Assembly (NCBI GenBank): GCA_013397115.1
Contig: VWZW01000509.1
Location: 1,063,186-1,127,185 of the forward strand
DNA from: Edolisoma coerulescens
Taxonomy: Eukaryota; Chordata; Aves; Passeriformes; Campephagidae
Direction: 5' to 3'
Length of the DNA stretch: 64,000 nucleotides
The notes beneath the pieces are model-generated. The model was not told where the DNA came from. It did not search any database and saw only the letters and a list, made by a program, of their open reading frames with translations. The position numbers were made by a program, and so were the translations under genes. Shown one piece after another: positions 50,699 to 62,800 of the stretch. Every line of letters starts with the position of its first letter. The first letter of the stretch is position 1.

Positions 50699-51585
50699 AT
50701 AGTTCGAAGCCTTATTAGTGCTCTTCAAAATTAACACAGTGAGTGCAGGACAGGCAGTTGTGTTTGTTTATACAGGAACATGTGAACTTCAAGTGAAGTT
50801 GCGTCAGAAAAATCTGTCAGATGCTAACAAGTGTTACCAAACTGGCAGAACCTCAGTTCTTCATATCAGGGCTTTGCATTTTCTCTCCTTTTCTGACTTT
50901 AACAGGTTTTGTGTGGCTAGATTTTCTTGCTCTACCCTTTCCTAGCTCTGTGAAACTATCCCTTTACAATCTGAAATCCTGTACAAGACAGCTTAGCTCA
51001 GTGGGGCTCATAAATTCACATCTCTGGTCAGATGAAATGTGCTTGAGGTTCAGCCACACTATTAAAGGCAGAACAACTTCAGCCAAGATCTCATTTCTGA
51101 GAGTGTGAAGACCCAGAAACTGGCTAAGATAGTTCTAATGTACTATTAGGTGACTGAAACCTCCACATCTGCCTGTTAGCATGCTGATTAGATTAATTGG
51201 AGCATCTGCAATTGGTTCATTAAAAACCAGAGGTATTACCTGTCTTCTCTCTCCCTCTTATTTTTTAATGTGGTCTGAGAGCAGTTTTGTTAGGAAGCTC
51301 CACATAAGCTGAGGTCTCCTCTGACTGTATCTCCCGACCTGTTCTCATACCCTCTCAGGCCTTAAATAATTGTCCTTTACAACAAGGCTTTTCTGTCTGA
51401 TGTTAAGTTATGCTCTGTGCAAAGGTGAGAAAGCTCACCCCAATTAACATAATATTTTAGTTTCTAATACCCTTAATGACTACAGTCTTTCACTCCATAG
51501 TGCTCAAAATTTCCTGTCTCCTGAGCAGTAACAGATCTAAAACTTTTTAGTAGATGAGTGCCTGAAGAGAAGGGTTTGCAGTCAT

Positions 51586-51611
51586 TGTGTGTGTGTGTAT
51601 TTGTGTGTGTG
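51586..51611. repeat. Short GT microsatellite
   Basis: TGTGTGTGTGTGTG is interrupted by TATT and followed by GTGTGTGTG. It is an imperfect dinucleotide repeat of about 26 bp. Confidence 0.9.
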
Positions 51612-54600
51612 AATAAAGTAGTGAAAGCTTAAGAGAAGAGTTCTGCACCAAACAAGAGCAATATAGGTTTTTAATGTTAACAACACTAAAATGGGAGCAA
51701 TATTCGATTGGGGAAGTGTGGGGAAGAACTCTTTGATGTGTGTGCAGTTAATTCACCTGTGCCAAAACTGTTTTCTTGCACTCAGCAAGTCCAGATGTGC
51801 TCTGCATTCAATCTGTGTTTCAAGGTATGCCCTGAGAGAATTGTCACTCTGGATTTTTCCAGCTACAGGTGGGTTCATACAAGATCAATCTGGTTAAAAG
51901 CAGTAATTTCTGAATTCTGCATCATTTTGAATTGATCTGTGGCATATAGAGACAAACAATTCAATCACTGGAAGAATATCAGACTGTGTATCAAACTATC
52001 TAATATCTGAAATAAATAATTGCAAATCAACCCCTTTTTCTACTTTAGATAGACAAGATATCCATTAAAAAACTGACAGCTCGTTCAATTTTAAGGGGAA
52101 ATAATGTTAATGATGTTTGAATGCTGCCAAGTATTGATGTGGGAAAGGCTTACTAAGCATATTCCATGATCATTTCTGAATTATTCAAATAACATTTCTT
52201 GTTTGCTTGTCTAGGAGATCAGATCTTTCTGCAGTCTGCTGTAGAGTGCCAAGGCACAGTAAGGCTGACAGTCAGGCAGTTTATACCCCTCCTTTCTACC
52301 ACTGTTGCTGTTTCTTGCACGGAGCAGGACGGTGCATGTGGGAGGAAATGCTCATTTCTGAGACAGCAGAGACAGGGTTCTCCCTCTGTGTTTTCATACT
52401 GCAACAAGCAGAATCCCCAGGGTAAAATTCAGCACAAATTGTCACAGCAGAGAGGAAACCCTCCAAAAGCTGCAGGGCTAGCTCTGCTCCTGCTCTTTGA
52501 GGAGCAGCCCTGCACTGAGTGAGACTGCTACTGGGGCAAGGTCTTCTCAAGTTCCCAAGGGGCTGAGGTGCCAGATCCCAATCTACTGTTGTTGAAGAAG
52601 GAATTAAATTGCTTTCTCCTAAATTTCTCCCTCCCAACCCCCAGCAAGGAGGGTGGAGAACAGAATCAATGCCAGTCTCTCATCTCAGGCACGACTCAGA
52701 GTCCATGCAGGGTGAGGAGTCAGGAGCACTGGACCCAGAAACCAGCCACTCCTACAAAACCAGCTAAGCACACGCCTTTGGCTTTTAATTGACTCCCCAC
52801 TGCCTGAATGATAAAAAATGTGTGTGTCTTTTCTTTAAAAACTAAAGAGAAAGAAGGAAAGGGTTAAGAAATAACCCCAAAGCTATACGCAGTCAGAGAC
52901 GAAAATGTACCCAGGGTACTGACATTAATGAGGAAAATCACCATATTTACACCATCCAGTTCTATTTTCCTTTGTAATATATACATTTTGATGATGATTA
53001 TGATGATCATTGCTATCATTATCATTCTTTCCCAGGAAACTCTTTCAGTTACTGATACTCTGTGCCAGATTGAATATGCTTTTCATTGTTTTCATATTGG
53101 GTATTTGGTAATTATAACATCTACATTCAGTGTTACCTACACTCTCTGGAATAGATTTCTTGTTCTTTTGTACAGTCAGACCTTCCTGCAGTGTGTTTCT
53201 ACATTTCCACTAAATAAGAGCATCAGCTCTACCACTGCCTCTTCAGCTTAATTTCCACAGAAGTCCTGTGTGATGTAGGAAATAGTGTGTGTTCTTTCTC
53301 CCTCTGCAAAAGATAGTTTGTGCTTTCTCCTTCTTAGTGTCTGTTAAGGTTTTACTGACAAAATGGAACCTCATTATGCTTTTCCTTAGTCAGTTTCCTA
53401 TTGACTGGATGGTCTTAAATATTTTTTCTATTTTTCTTCTTTCCTCTTCCTTTATTTCTCTCTTTCGCCTTTCTCTCTCCCCTTTCATTCATATTCTAAT
53501 TGATAAAACTTCCTTACAAATGAAACAAAAAAATTACAAACTTTCATTTAGAAATTCAAGAAAGCTAGACTTTTGAGGGATATTTCAGTGTCAGCAACAA
53601 ATTCTTTGCATCTAGGATGAAGATAATTCAGAGAAGGGAGGAAGGAAGATACAGGAAAAGATGTGGAATGGAGGGAAAAAATTTACACAGCGCAATTCAG
53701 TGACACGCTCTGGGATTTTGAAGGATCTTGGGACCTACTTTCTAAGACTGATGTCTCTTTTTTGTTTTGGAGGAAGGTAACAACTGCACCAGGGATTTTA
53801 CCAAAGCTGATGAGAACTGGTCTGCTTGCATGTTCAAGCAGACAACTATATCCTAATAATTTTGCCCAGTTCTCGTTTTGTTTTTGCATCACAGAATTGG
53901 AGTATTCTTTATGTACCTCCTACTACAAAAGCTGAGACCAATATATTGTTATTTCCACAGCATAAAATGCAAAATAATACACTCATGTGATAATGCCAAT
54001 CCAATTTACTAACATTTTAAAAAGAGTTTGCATGGAAATTATTGATACACAGTGATTTCAAAGGCTTTGTAGATGCTCTACAGAAACCCACAGTTCCTGC
54101 CCACTTGGCTCAGTCATTTTTCTTGGGTCACACAGTATGCAAGACTGTGAGCTTAATTTATTTATTATATTAAAATATTTTTTCTTACTTTCCTGTCCCC
54201 AAGACAGCTGAATTCCTAGGAAAGACACAGCAGTGGTACATCAGTTATTTTCTCAGCTGTCAGATGAATACATCTTCACTTTAATGTGAAAATTCCAGAA
54301 GATGTATTATGTATACAAATATGTTACAAGCTGTGTCATGACACACGAAGAATAAGATCTGTCTGTTTGCCTGAGGTTCCCTCAGCCAAAGTTGTTTACT
54401 TCCTCCCAGCTCTGTCTGGCTCTTGCAGTGAGAGAGTCTTTAATCTACATCCAAAACACCCATTGTTCTGGATGTCCTCATTCCCTGACAGAGGAGGTCT
54501 CTGCACCTCCTCTCCCCACTCTGAACAGCACAGAGCAACAAAGCTCACTCTCTCTGAAAACTCTGGAATTTGTCTGTATGAATTTATGAATCTTGTATGA

Positions 54601-55254
54601 GGCCACGTAATGAGAAATGTTTGTTTAGACATATTCCACTTCGTTTAATAGTTGGACAAGAGCAACAAAAGAAAAGCTTGTCCCTAAAATAACTGGAAGG
54701 CACTTGTTGCTCTTCTCAAATGACCAGGACAGAAACTCTTGGAGAGCGTCCTCTGACAGAGCAACTCAACACCTGATAGCCTGAACACCCCAGACTGAGC
54801 CCAGGAAATCGATTGAATGAGAATGCAACACAGCAGTTAATTTTAAACCTTAAAAAAAAATGCTGTTATGATGAACCAGCCATCAGGGCTTGTGTTTTCT
54901 TCATGAAAATGAATGTGGCATTTCTACCTTGTCTATCTGAGACTTCAAAAATGCCATTTTTCCAAGCTTAAACATGTTGCTAGACAAAGAAATTGAGAAT
55001 GTACATTAAGTATAAAAAACATAAATGACTATCAAGAATACTTTGTGAATAGTCAAGTCAATATCCTGCCAAGAAGCCACCATAGCAGAGACACAAAAAA
55101 AAATTGGTTTGACCTAAAATTCATCCCAGCTACAAGGATATAAGAAAACAACAATAATTCGTCTGACTAATAAGTGAGAAACAGGAGCAAAAAAAAATAT
55201 GGAAGCAAATGGACAATAATAAGTTTTGAAAGTTTAAGAATGTAGAATTTGGGT

Positions 55255-55612
55255 CATTGAGTCTGGAGAAAAGGATTGTCAGGGGAGCCCTTATTGCTCC
55301 CCAGACTACCTGAAAGGAGACTGTAGCCAGGTGGGGGTCAGTCTCTTTTCCAAAGTAACAAGCAACAGGACAAGAGGAAATGGCCTCAAGTTGTGCCAGG
55401 GAGGGCTTAGATTGGATATTGGAAAAAATTTCTTTGCCAAAATGGTTGTCAGGGATTGGAACAGGCTGCCCAGGGAAGTGATCACCATCCCTGGAGGTAT
55501 TAAAAGGCACATAGATGTGGCACCTGGGGACATGGTTTAGTGGTGAACATGGCAGTGTTGGGTTAATGGTTGGACTGGGTGATCTCAAAGTTCTTTTCCT
55601 TTAATTCTATGA
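55255..55612 (+). mobile_element. CR1 LINE 3' UTR copy
   Basis: This nearly continuous avian CR1 3' UTR contains AGTCTGGAGAAAAGGATTGT, AGGGGAGCCCTTATTGCTCC, CCAGGTGGGGGTCAGTCTCT, GGACAAGAGGAAATGGCCTC, TTAGATTGGATATTGGAAAA, GGAACAGGCTGCCCAGGGAA, ATCCCTGGAGGTATTAAAAG, GACATGGTTTAGTGGTG and TGGTTGGACTGGGTGATCTC. The copy ends with TTCTATGAA. It is better preserved than the other CR1 pieces. The 69-codon frame at 55331-55540 is the well-known spurious CR1 UTR frame that appears in bird annotations as a hypothetical protein; the 152-codon minus frame is its antisense. Confidence 0.95.
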
Positions 55613-55639
55613 AATACAGCCATCATCTCTTCTTGAAAA

Positions 55640-55910
55640 CAGGACTATAGTTTTGGTTGATAAAGATGACTGTGTTGATATAATAGGTTTGAGTTTCTTT
55701 GAGGCATTTGACTTAGCAACACATGACATTTTGGTCAAGAAGTTTGTATTATGTGGAATTAACAGAACATATAAAGTGGCTTAAGAATTAGTCATGTCAT
55801 ATCTCGAAAGGTAGTTGTTAAGGCTGAGGCACCAACAAGTGAGATTGTTTCCTGCACTGTCCTGGGAATACATTTTTTTTATCTAATGCTGCTTAATATT
55901 GTCATCAGTG
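55640..55910 (+). pseudogene. Ancient CR1-group reverse transcriptase remnant
   Basis: In one plus frame the sequence reads ...SFFEAFDLATHDILVKKF... (near 55690-55735), the known LINE reverse-transcriptase block usually written as F.KAFD.V.HDILI.KL, with the conserved AFD aspartate. Stop codons follow (after KVA). Nucleotides such as GATAAAGATGACTGTGTTGATATAATAGG and CTAATGCTGCTTAATATTGTCATC further fit an old amniote CR1 RT. No catalytic ADD box is recognisable, and the element is a decayed fragment. It begins about 28 bp after a younger CR1 3' end. A related copy lies at 59712-59872 on the minus strand. Confidence 0.7.
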
Positions 55911-58900
55911 TCGTAGCTGATTTTTTTAATTTTATTTTTTCAGACCATGAACACACCACTCCACAACGCCACCCCCACAGCAAACTAAAGCTGACTGGCA
56001 TTAGGACTGCTTTTCTCTGTTAATCTTCCTTTGTCCCCTGGGAAGGAGTCCACAGATTGACAGGTTTAAGACCTTTGACTGGGACAACACTAAATCTTTC
56101 CTTGTAACATTTGTGAGCAGCGCCGGAATGGTGTAATATTTAATAATGAAAGCAGACTATTGGCACAGTCTGGTCCAATTTCTTTGGTTAAATACAGGAA
56201 CCACCAGAGAATATTGAATGTTAATGCAGTCGGATGCAAGGAACAGCAGCTGAGAACCAGAAGAGAAATGATTTCTTCAGAGAGGAGGCTGTCCTGGAAA
56301 GGATACATAGGTTCATTAGCAGTGGTCTGTCGAGAGAGCTGACCTGGTATTTGGTTTCATAAAGGTGTTTAGAGAGCAGCAGAAGGAGCAGAAGGAGGGA
56401 GTGTTCTTGTTTGACAGAACTAAATGAATTTCTGAATGGAATGGCTGACACTCCTGAGTGGTGCAGAAAACACCGCAATGTGTCTGGCTGAGGCATTTGC
56501 TATTGTGTTCAGGATCATATTTGCTATCACATTTTAGAGGAAGAAAAATTTTGAGTTAAAACTGCTTTCTCATATTCTTCGTGGTTCATATTGTTAAATA
56601 ACCCAACACCTGCTGACTGTGCTGGCTTCCAGCCACAACTGTTCCAAGGATGATTTGCAAGTGGCAATCCCAGGTGCAGGATAACTTCTTTATAGCAAGT
56701 CTCAAAGACTGGGAAAATGGCAACACCTTCTAAAGTGATTTATGTAATCACAGTGATTTATGTAAAATCTGCTTCCTGACACAAAGAATTAATAAAGACC
56801 TGGCTGAGGTCAAAAAGATGGGTAAGCCCAACAGCAGGACACAGGTTATGGCAGGAGCCTCCAGCAGAAACCCTAAAGCACTGTTCCATTCCCTCCCATC
56901 ACCCAGGCTGCACTTGCAAGACCTTGTTGTTGCAGGTTTGCCAGGTTGCCCTTGAAAGCTCCTCAGATGGCCCTTCCAGAGCCTGCTGCAATCCCTCCTC
57001 TCCCCTCATGCTTCCTAGACCAGTTCTGGGTCACCTGCTGCTCTCTCCCCGAGCTGTGTGAGGAAGTGAAGGCTGGCACAGTGCAGTGAAGAACTGGCTG
57101 CCTTGTAAAAATCTGCTGAAGCATAATCTAATGTACAGCTCAGGGAAACGTGGGCACCCTGATGGACATTGGGCTACATCCTTGAAAGAGCCAGCAATCT
57201 CCTTCCTACCCCAAGGAACCCTTTCATCCATCTCAGCCAAAGCATGATAGCCAAAATTATTTGATCTGGTTACTCATATTAAAGCACTTCCTTTGATCTC
57301 TGAGAACCTTTCTCCACCTCTGCCCACCTAAGTAATTTCTGGAGAAAATTTCTTCAGAAACCAGTATTATGCTCATGTCATACAAAAGGCACAGACTACT
57401 TACTCAGGCTGCTGGGCTGCTCTCTGCTCACTGATTTCCCCCACTGTGTGTATTTCTGTTTGGGAAATAGATCTTGTGCACTGTAATTCCCTTTTAACAA
57501 CCCTTTGTATTTTAATGAGGTTAGAGTTAATCTATCATTTGCAAATGGCCTGCTGCGAATCAATAAAGTTTTCATAGGAAATAACAATCCAGCTGGGATA
57601 TTATTAGAGAAAAATTCAGAGGCATTTTCAGGCAGAATAGCATGATAATGCTGCTTCTATTGTTGCTGTCCTAGTGATAGGGAGCTGGGAGGAAAAGTCC
57701 CAGAATCCATGTCCCAAGGAGCAAGGCTTCTGTAAGGTTATCACTAAAGAGCTACGTAGTCCTACAAGTCCACTTGGTTTTGATCTTATTCTTAGGAATT
57801 AAAGAAGTTTTGTATTTATTTGGAAAATCAGAACATCATTTAATCTTATGCCTCATTTTCATTTTTCCTGGGCATTTTTTCCTCAAATTACCCCCATTTA
57901 AATAGCAACGTGGCCTCCAAAGGTAAGATCCCTCTCCAGTTTCACTTAGTGCTGCAACTGATTGAAAGGTGCAATTCAACAGAGGAGGGAGCACCACATG
58001 GGCAAGCTGTAAATAGAACAGGCATCTCCAAATACTTGATCCTGGTGAGAAATTCTGAGCTCACCACGTTTGACTTTAATTTCCTGTCATTTTCTCTCAT
58101 GGCCCAGCTGTTAATACTGAATTGGAATTAGCTGGCTACCTCTTGTAGTGAATATTAGAGACAAAAGACTGGTCTGGAGAAGGTTGCTGGCCCTTTACTC
58201 TTGTTGCAAGATAACCCAGCACTAAAGAAAGGCAGAAAGCGTAAGAGAGCCAGGCAGGGCTGGAACATCACCACAAAGACACGGAGGCCTGCGTTACAAT
58301 TCAGCCAAATAGACAGTGGTTTCACCCAGATTTGAAGGCACCACCGAGAGTTCATCCTGTGGAACTGAAACCATCTGTTCTCTTTAACAAGGATGCATTC
58401 AAGAATTGAGTAGCTGGAGTCAGAGAGAGTGACACGCATTTTAAAAAGCAAAGTACTGCTTGAATATTACCAGAATTGAAAATAGTCCTACTCAAGCCTA
58501 TGTGCCAAACAAGGCACATGTAAATTGTGTCTCCTGTATTGAGGCTGATCTGAATTCTGAATTCAGACTTGCTTCTATATGCAGTAATTAAGGTTGAACC
58601 ACTTGGAAGCCTACTAGCATGTATAAATAGGCAGATGTAGACCAACCTTTTCCCTATACTCTGACCAGCAGAGCAAAGTAAACGTCTGAAAGTTGGAAAT
58701 GTCAGGCTTCAAGTTGTCTGTGAGTGCTTTCTCTATCCCTAGGAGAGTGTGCATTAGGACACACTCTCTAATTACAGGGACATTTACTATTTATCTCTAG
58801 CACTCTTGCCTTATTCAGTATCTGAGATGAATGTTGATTATTTAACAAGCAGCAATTCAGTATTTTACTCCTTCACCTATGCCTACTGATAGACTATACA

Positions 58901-59711
58901 GCATGAACACTTTCCAGCCCTGTCTGGAAGTTTAAAACCTTAATTTTCTCATGAGGATTTCTATTGTGCTCCAGATTACATCATAATGCCCCAGAAACTT
59001 CCTCACAGTATGCCCTATTTATAAACCAGGAACTGAGTCAAAAATGGTTGAAGGTAAAAACTCTGCCTTTGAGGGCCCTGTTGGTTACATCTAAAGGGTG
59101 GGGTGGGCATGTTCCACACCAAAGCCTGTCACAGGGTTTCATCCCAACTAGGCAAACCCCTGGAGACCACAGAAGATCCAGCCAGATTTCTTTCCAGAGG
59201 AAACATCTTGCCTAAGGAGATACATCTAAGTCCTGCCCTCAGAGAGAGCCAGGGCATTGCCAGCATGCACAACACACCTGGTTAACCAGTGTTAACCATT
59301 ATGATATGGGGTTTTTACTCTTCGAATGACTGGTCTTAAAACCAGCTCCAGATATCTGAAGAGAGCTCCACCAGTTTGTGTTGGAGCTGTGAGTCCAAAC
59401 CTGTCCTGCAAAACAGACACCAGGACACCAGCTAGGCAGACAGCTGGGAAAACAGGAACTCACTGTTGATGATAATCTGTAAAAAAACAACTTCACAAAG
59501 CTATTTGGGCAACCAACATGCAGCAAAACACTGAGCATGATTTCCAAAATCCACTTGGCAGTCACTATAAGCAGCAGTCTCCTCTTTGGGACACCTAAGT
59601 GCTCAGAAGTCTGGTCCTAAGGGGTTTGCCAGCATTATATATGAATTCTGAGGCAGAAGAAAAATCTTGTTCCTTGAAAAGGCATTGAATTATTCTACCG
59701 ACCACAGACCA
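55911..59711. other. Noncoding stretch between two old LINE remnants
   Basis: No exon is supported. It includes an 18-bp near-tandem pair at 56735-56770 (GTGATTTATGTAA repeated), an AT-rich candidate regulatory block at 57500-57660 and a TATAAATAGG word at 58623-58632. The ADD-box region of the preceding LINE is not found. Confidence 0.5.
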
Positions 59712-59872
59712 CACAAAAGATGAGAGGTGACACGATTAATTCTTATGCCATCTAGTATGTGTTCAGTTGATTCCGTAGAGTACAAACTTTTTAATTAAAA
59801 TATCATGTGTTGCTAAGTCAAATGCCTCAAAGAAATCCAAATTAGGCCTGAATGGTCCTTGGTTCCTACCCA
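59712..59872 (-). pseudogene. Ancient CR1-group reverse transcriptase remnant, second copy
   Basis: On the minus strand the frame reads FEAFDLATHDILIKKF followed by VLYGIN and a stop, matching the plus-strand copy at 55640-55910 (FEAFDLATHDILVKKF, VLCGIN). The nucleotide match runs about 150 bp. Both copies share FEAFDLATHDIL where the usual LINE motif has KAFD.V.HDIL, so they derive from one subfamily. The copy is a short decayed fragment. Confidence 0.65.
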
Positions 59873-62800
59873 CTTCATTCCCTTGCCTCCAGGCTCTCCT
59901 TCCTCAGGGCAGGATCAGCTATTTCTAAATTATCTCTGGTGGCTATTTTTGTGACCATTTATTAGCACAGAATGATTGTAAAGCTGAGTCATTACAAAGA
60001 ACAATGAAGTTTAGTAAAGGTTTAAGAGCAGAAATGAGAAATGTTTCAGGCTCAGTCTTCCAGACAGCTTGACTATGAAACACCTGAATTTTTTTTCTTT
60101 CCATCTAATGAACATATGAAGTTTAATCTATGCAGTATTCTTTCCTTTAAATCTGGTTCAGAAATCCATGCTGTTACACTAGATTTTGAGGCCAATTCCC
60201 AATGGCTGAAAATTCTATAATGTTTCATCCCTATCATCCTCCCCCCTGATGAGCCTTAGAGGTTGTACAGCATTTAAGAAACAGACTTCAGACACAGCAC
60301 AAATCCCGTGACTGGAAATTACCTTTGTTTAGCTTAAAGTTGCTAGAGCATGAAGTTTATTTTCACAACTGAAATAACAAGCAAAGGGCCTTTAAAGGAA
60401 AATCTGAATATCTGTTCAGCAGGGACTGATTAGGAGGAAAAGAGCCAGATAAGTCTCTCTATTATCAATGTCCAGTGTGGTGTGTGTGATGAGGGTCAGA
60501 TAATGGGGTATTAATAAGACTGCTGAACAGCTTTTTTCCCCACCACCCCATGCAAGGCACCTGCCTCTATCAGTGCTGCAACATCAGTTTGACTTGCAGT
60601 GGCTTGGCTGACTGAATTCAGAGATGCATGCAGGGCACCTACTTACAGGGTAGTTGCATAAAGCTGAGGGTAATAAACTGCTTGTGCAGAAGTGCCAAAA
60701 ACTTGCTAAATGTTAGGATACAAACACAAGCACTGAAGCGTTCATAGATACAGTAAAGTCATCTATACCTATATATATGTATGGATACATATATACACAC
60801 CTATAGGTATTGATTCTATCTTACTGTCTGCAGCAGATAAATAGTGAACAACATTTCTTCCTGCATTTTCACTCTACAAAGTGCCTTTTCTGTTTCTATA
60901 GCAACTTCTGCTGTTTGTAACTTGTGGTTCATGCTAAAAATAACCTTATTTAAAAGAGAGAAGATTCTAAAAAGTTAGAATAATTGGAAAAGATGGCAAT
61001 TTTAAAATGAAATAAAGTCATAGACTATGCTTAATAAGTAGCCTGTTCACCATAAGAAGCACTGAATGTGACATCCATTATGTGACTTATAAAATAGAAA
61101 TGGGGCTTTTATTAGTATGTCTCAGGTTCTTTGTTACAACCTGAGTTACTGCCTTTTGAATGACTATGTAATATTCTCCATAAGAAATTCAGCCACTTGG
61201 TAATGAGTAGCAAAGAGTTCCACCTCTAGACATACTTGTCTTTCTGCCATGGCACCCCCCCATACAGACTGCAGCACAATAAATGTCATTAACATGCTCC
61301 ATTCTCACCTGCAGGAGTTGCAGTAGGTGTCCCACATCACACAAAACCAGATTTTGTGAAGAGGAGCATTAGCAACAAGCAGCAAGATAAACTGTGATGG
61401 ATACTACTCATTTTATCTTCCTTTAAATGAACAGAAACTTTTTTATGGGTCATCCTTCAGCTCCAGGTGATAAAGGTCTGAAACAGCCCCTCCCCTTGCC
61501 ATTAAAAGTTTATGAATAAACATGGATTTTGAAGGGCGATTAGCCTTCCTTTCCATGCTGTGTTGCTGTAGTTTGGGCAGTGTAGAATGTTTTATAGTAT
61601 TTTGTATGCACAGAGAGTCCCACATTCAATACAAAAACCACAGCCATGAACTTTATGGCTGCAGGATTGCACTGCAACGAGCAGAGCAGGAGGAATGTCC
61701 TTGCACAGGGCTCATGGCCTTCGCTGATTTCTCTGCCCTCTTCCCCACACCATGCCCCAGCAGTGGCCCCACCTCTGTGAAACAGAAAGGGCTCAGTGCA
61801 GGACATGGACGGAGCAGCTCCATCCTAACCTCGAGTCTGTGCCTAAAGACTTCCCTCTGGGAAGGAAGAGGAGAAAGGAATTGCAAGAAAAATGGGCAAA
61901 CAAGGAGGTCAGGTTTGTTAATAAGCAACTTCCTTCTTTTGTGCCATAGCCAATAAACACAGTGAATGCAAGACTGAGGCACTGAAGACCCTTGCTTTAA
62001 AATACACTGAAGGAACTCTGAAAGACCTTAATTAATTTTATTATTTTTCTAGCTAAACTGACTACTTGTGAGGACAGAGACTGCACTATATTTGTTCTGA
62101 ACAGACTACGTTGTCGGCAGCCAATAAATTAAACTGTAATAAATGGAATCATTCTGCTGCCACGCAGTCGTGCACAGACTCTCCTGCCGGGACAGTTGCA
62201 CACTGGGGTAAGCTTCTCCTTGAACCTACTTTGTTATCCATATCTTTCTCCAGGCTGATGATTTTCAATTATTTCCTTGTTGATCTCGGTATTTTGCCAA
62301 GGAAGGTGCAGAAGACTTCTGTGCTCCTCTCCATTCCTCATTACATTCTGCAGATCACTTTTCTTTATCCTCTCCTCTGCTGCCCCCTTTGCCTTTTAAA
62401 AATTTGTTGCCCTTTCTAAGTTATTCATATCCCATTTCAGCATGAACAGATTTTTCTTGCAAGGACATGTAATTATGACAAGAGATATGCTATAGTGGGA
62501 ATAGTTATCAAAATATCACAATTTTAAGGCTTTTGGCGCCCAGGAAAACAGTTTGCCTGTCTGTCCACTTGATTTCCCAAGTAAACTTTAATTGTGTGAG
62601 TTAACTGTGGCAAACTACAGATTAACTCTCCCTCCTGTCTTTTTTTCCTCTTTCCACAGTTTTCAGATCTCTCCATCTTTGTTGCTGTTCTTGACACCAC
62701 CAGTCTTACAAGAGACACTGGGAGCTAAATGGTCTCATCAGACCAAGCTCTCATCAGCTCTAGACAGGAGCAGAGTAGGTACCTCACTGCAAATTTACTT

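Larger units (their letters stand above)
47503..55254. other. Noncoding stretch with minor tandem repeats
   Basis: No exon is supported. It contains a GT microsatellite (51586-51611), a 24-bp tandem pair (50651-50698), a T13 run near 49650 and an RFX X-box-like word at 49412-49426. A single N is at 49318. It is AT-rich through 47900-50400 and 52900-54200. Frames of up to 107 codons are unremarkable. Confidence 0.5.

Noticed and set aside
55130..55588. 152-codon minus frame and the 69-codon plus frame at 55331-55540
   Set aside because: Both fall in a CR1 3' UTR. The plus frame is a familiar spurious CR1-derived hypothetical protein.
55911..56530. Possible continuation of the ancient LINE RT
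   Set aside because: After TTAATATTGTCATC the frame and nucleotide similarity are lost and no catalytic ADD-type motif can be found.
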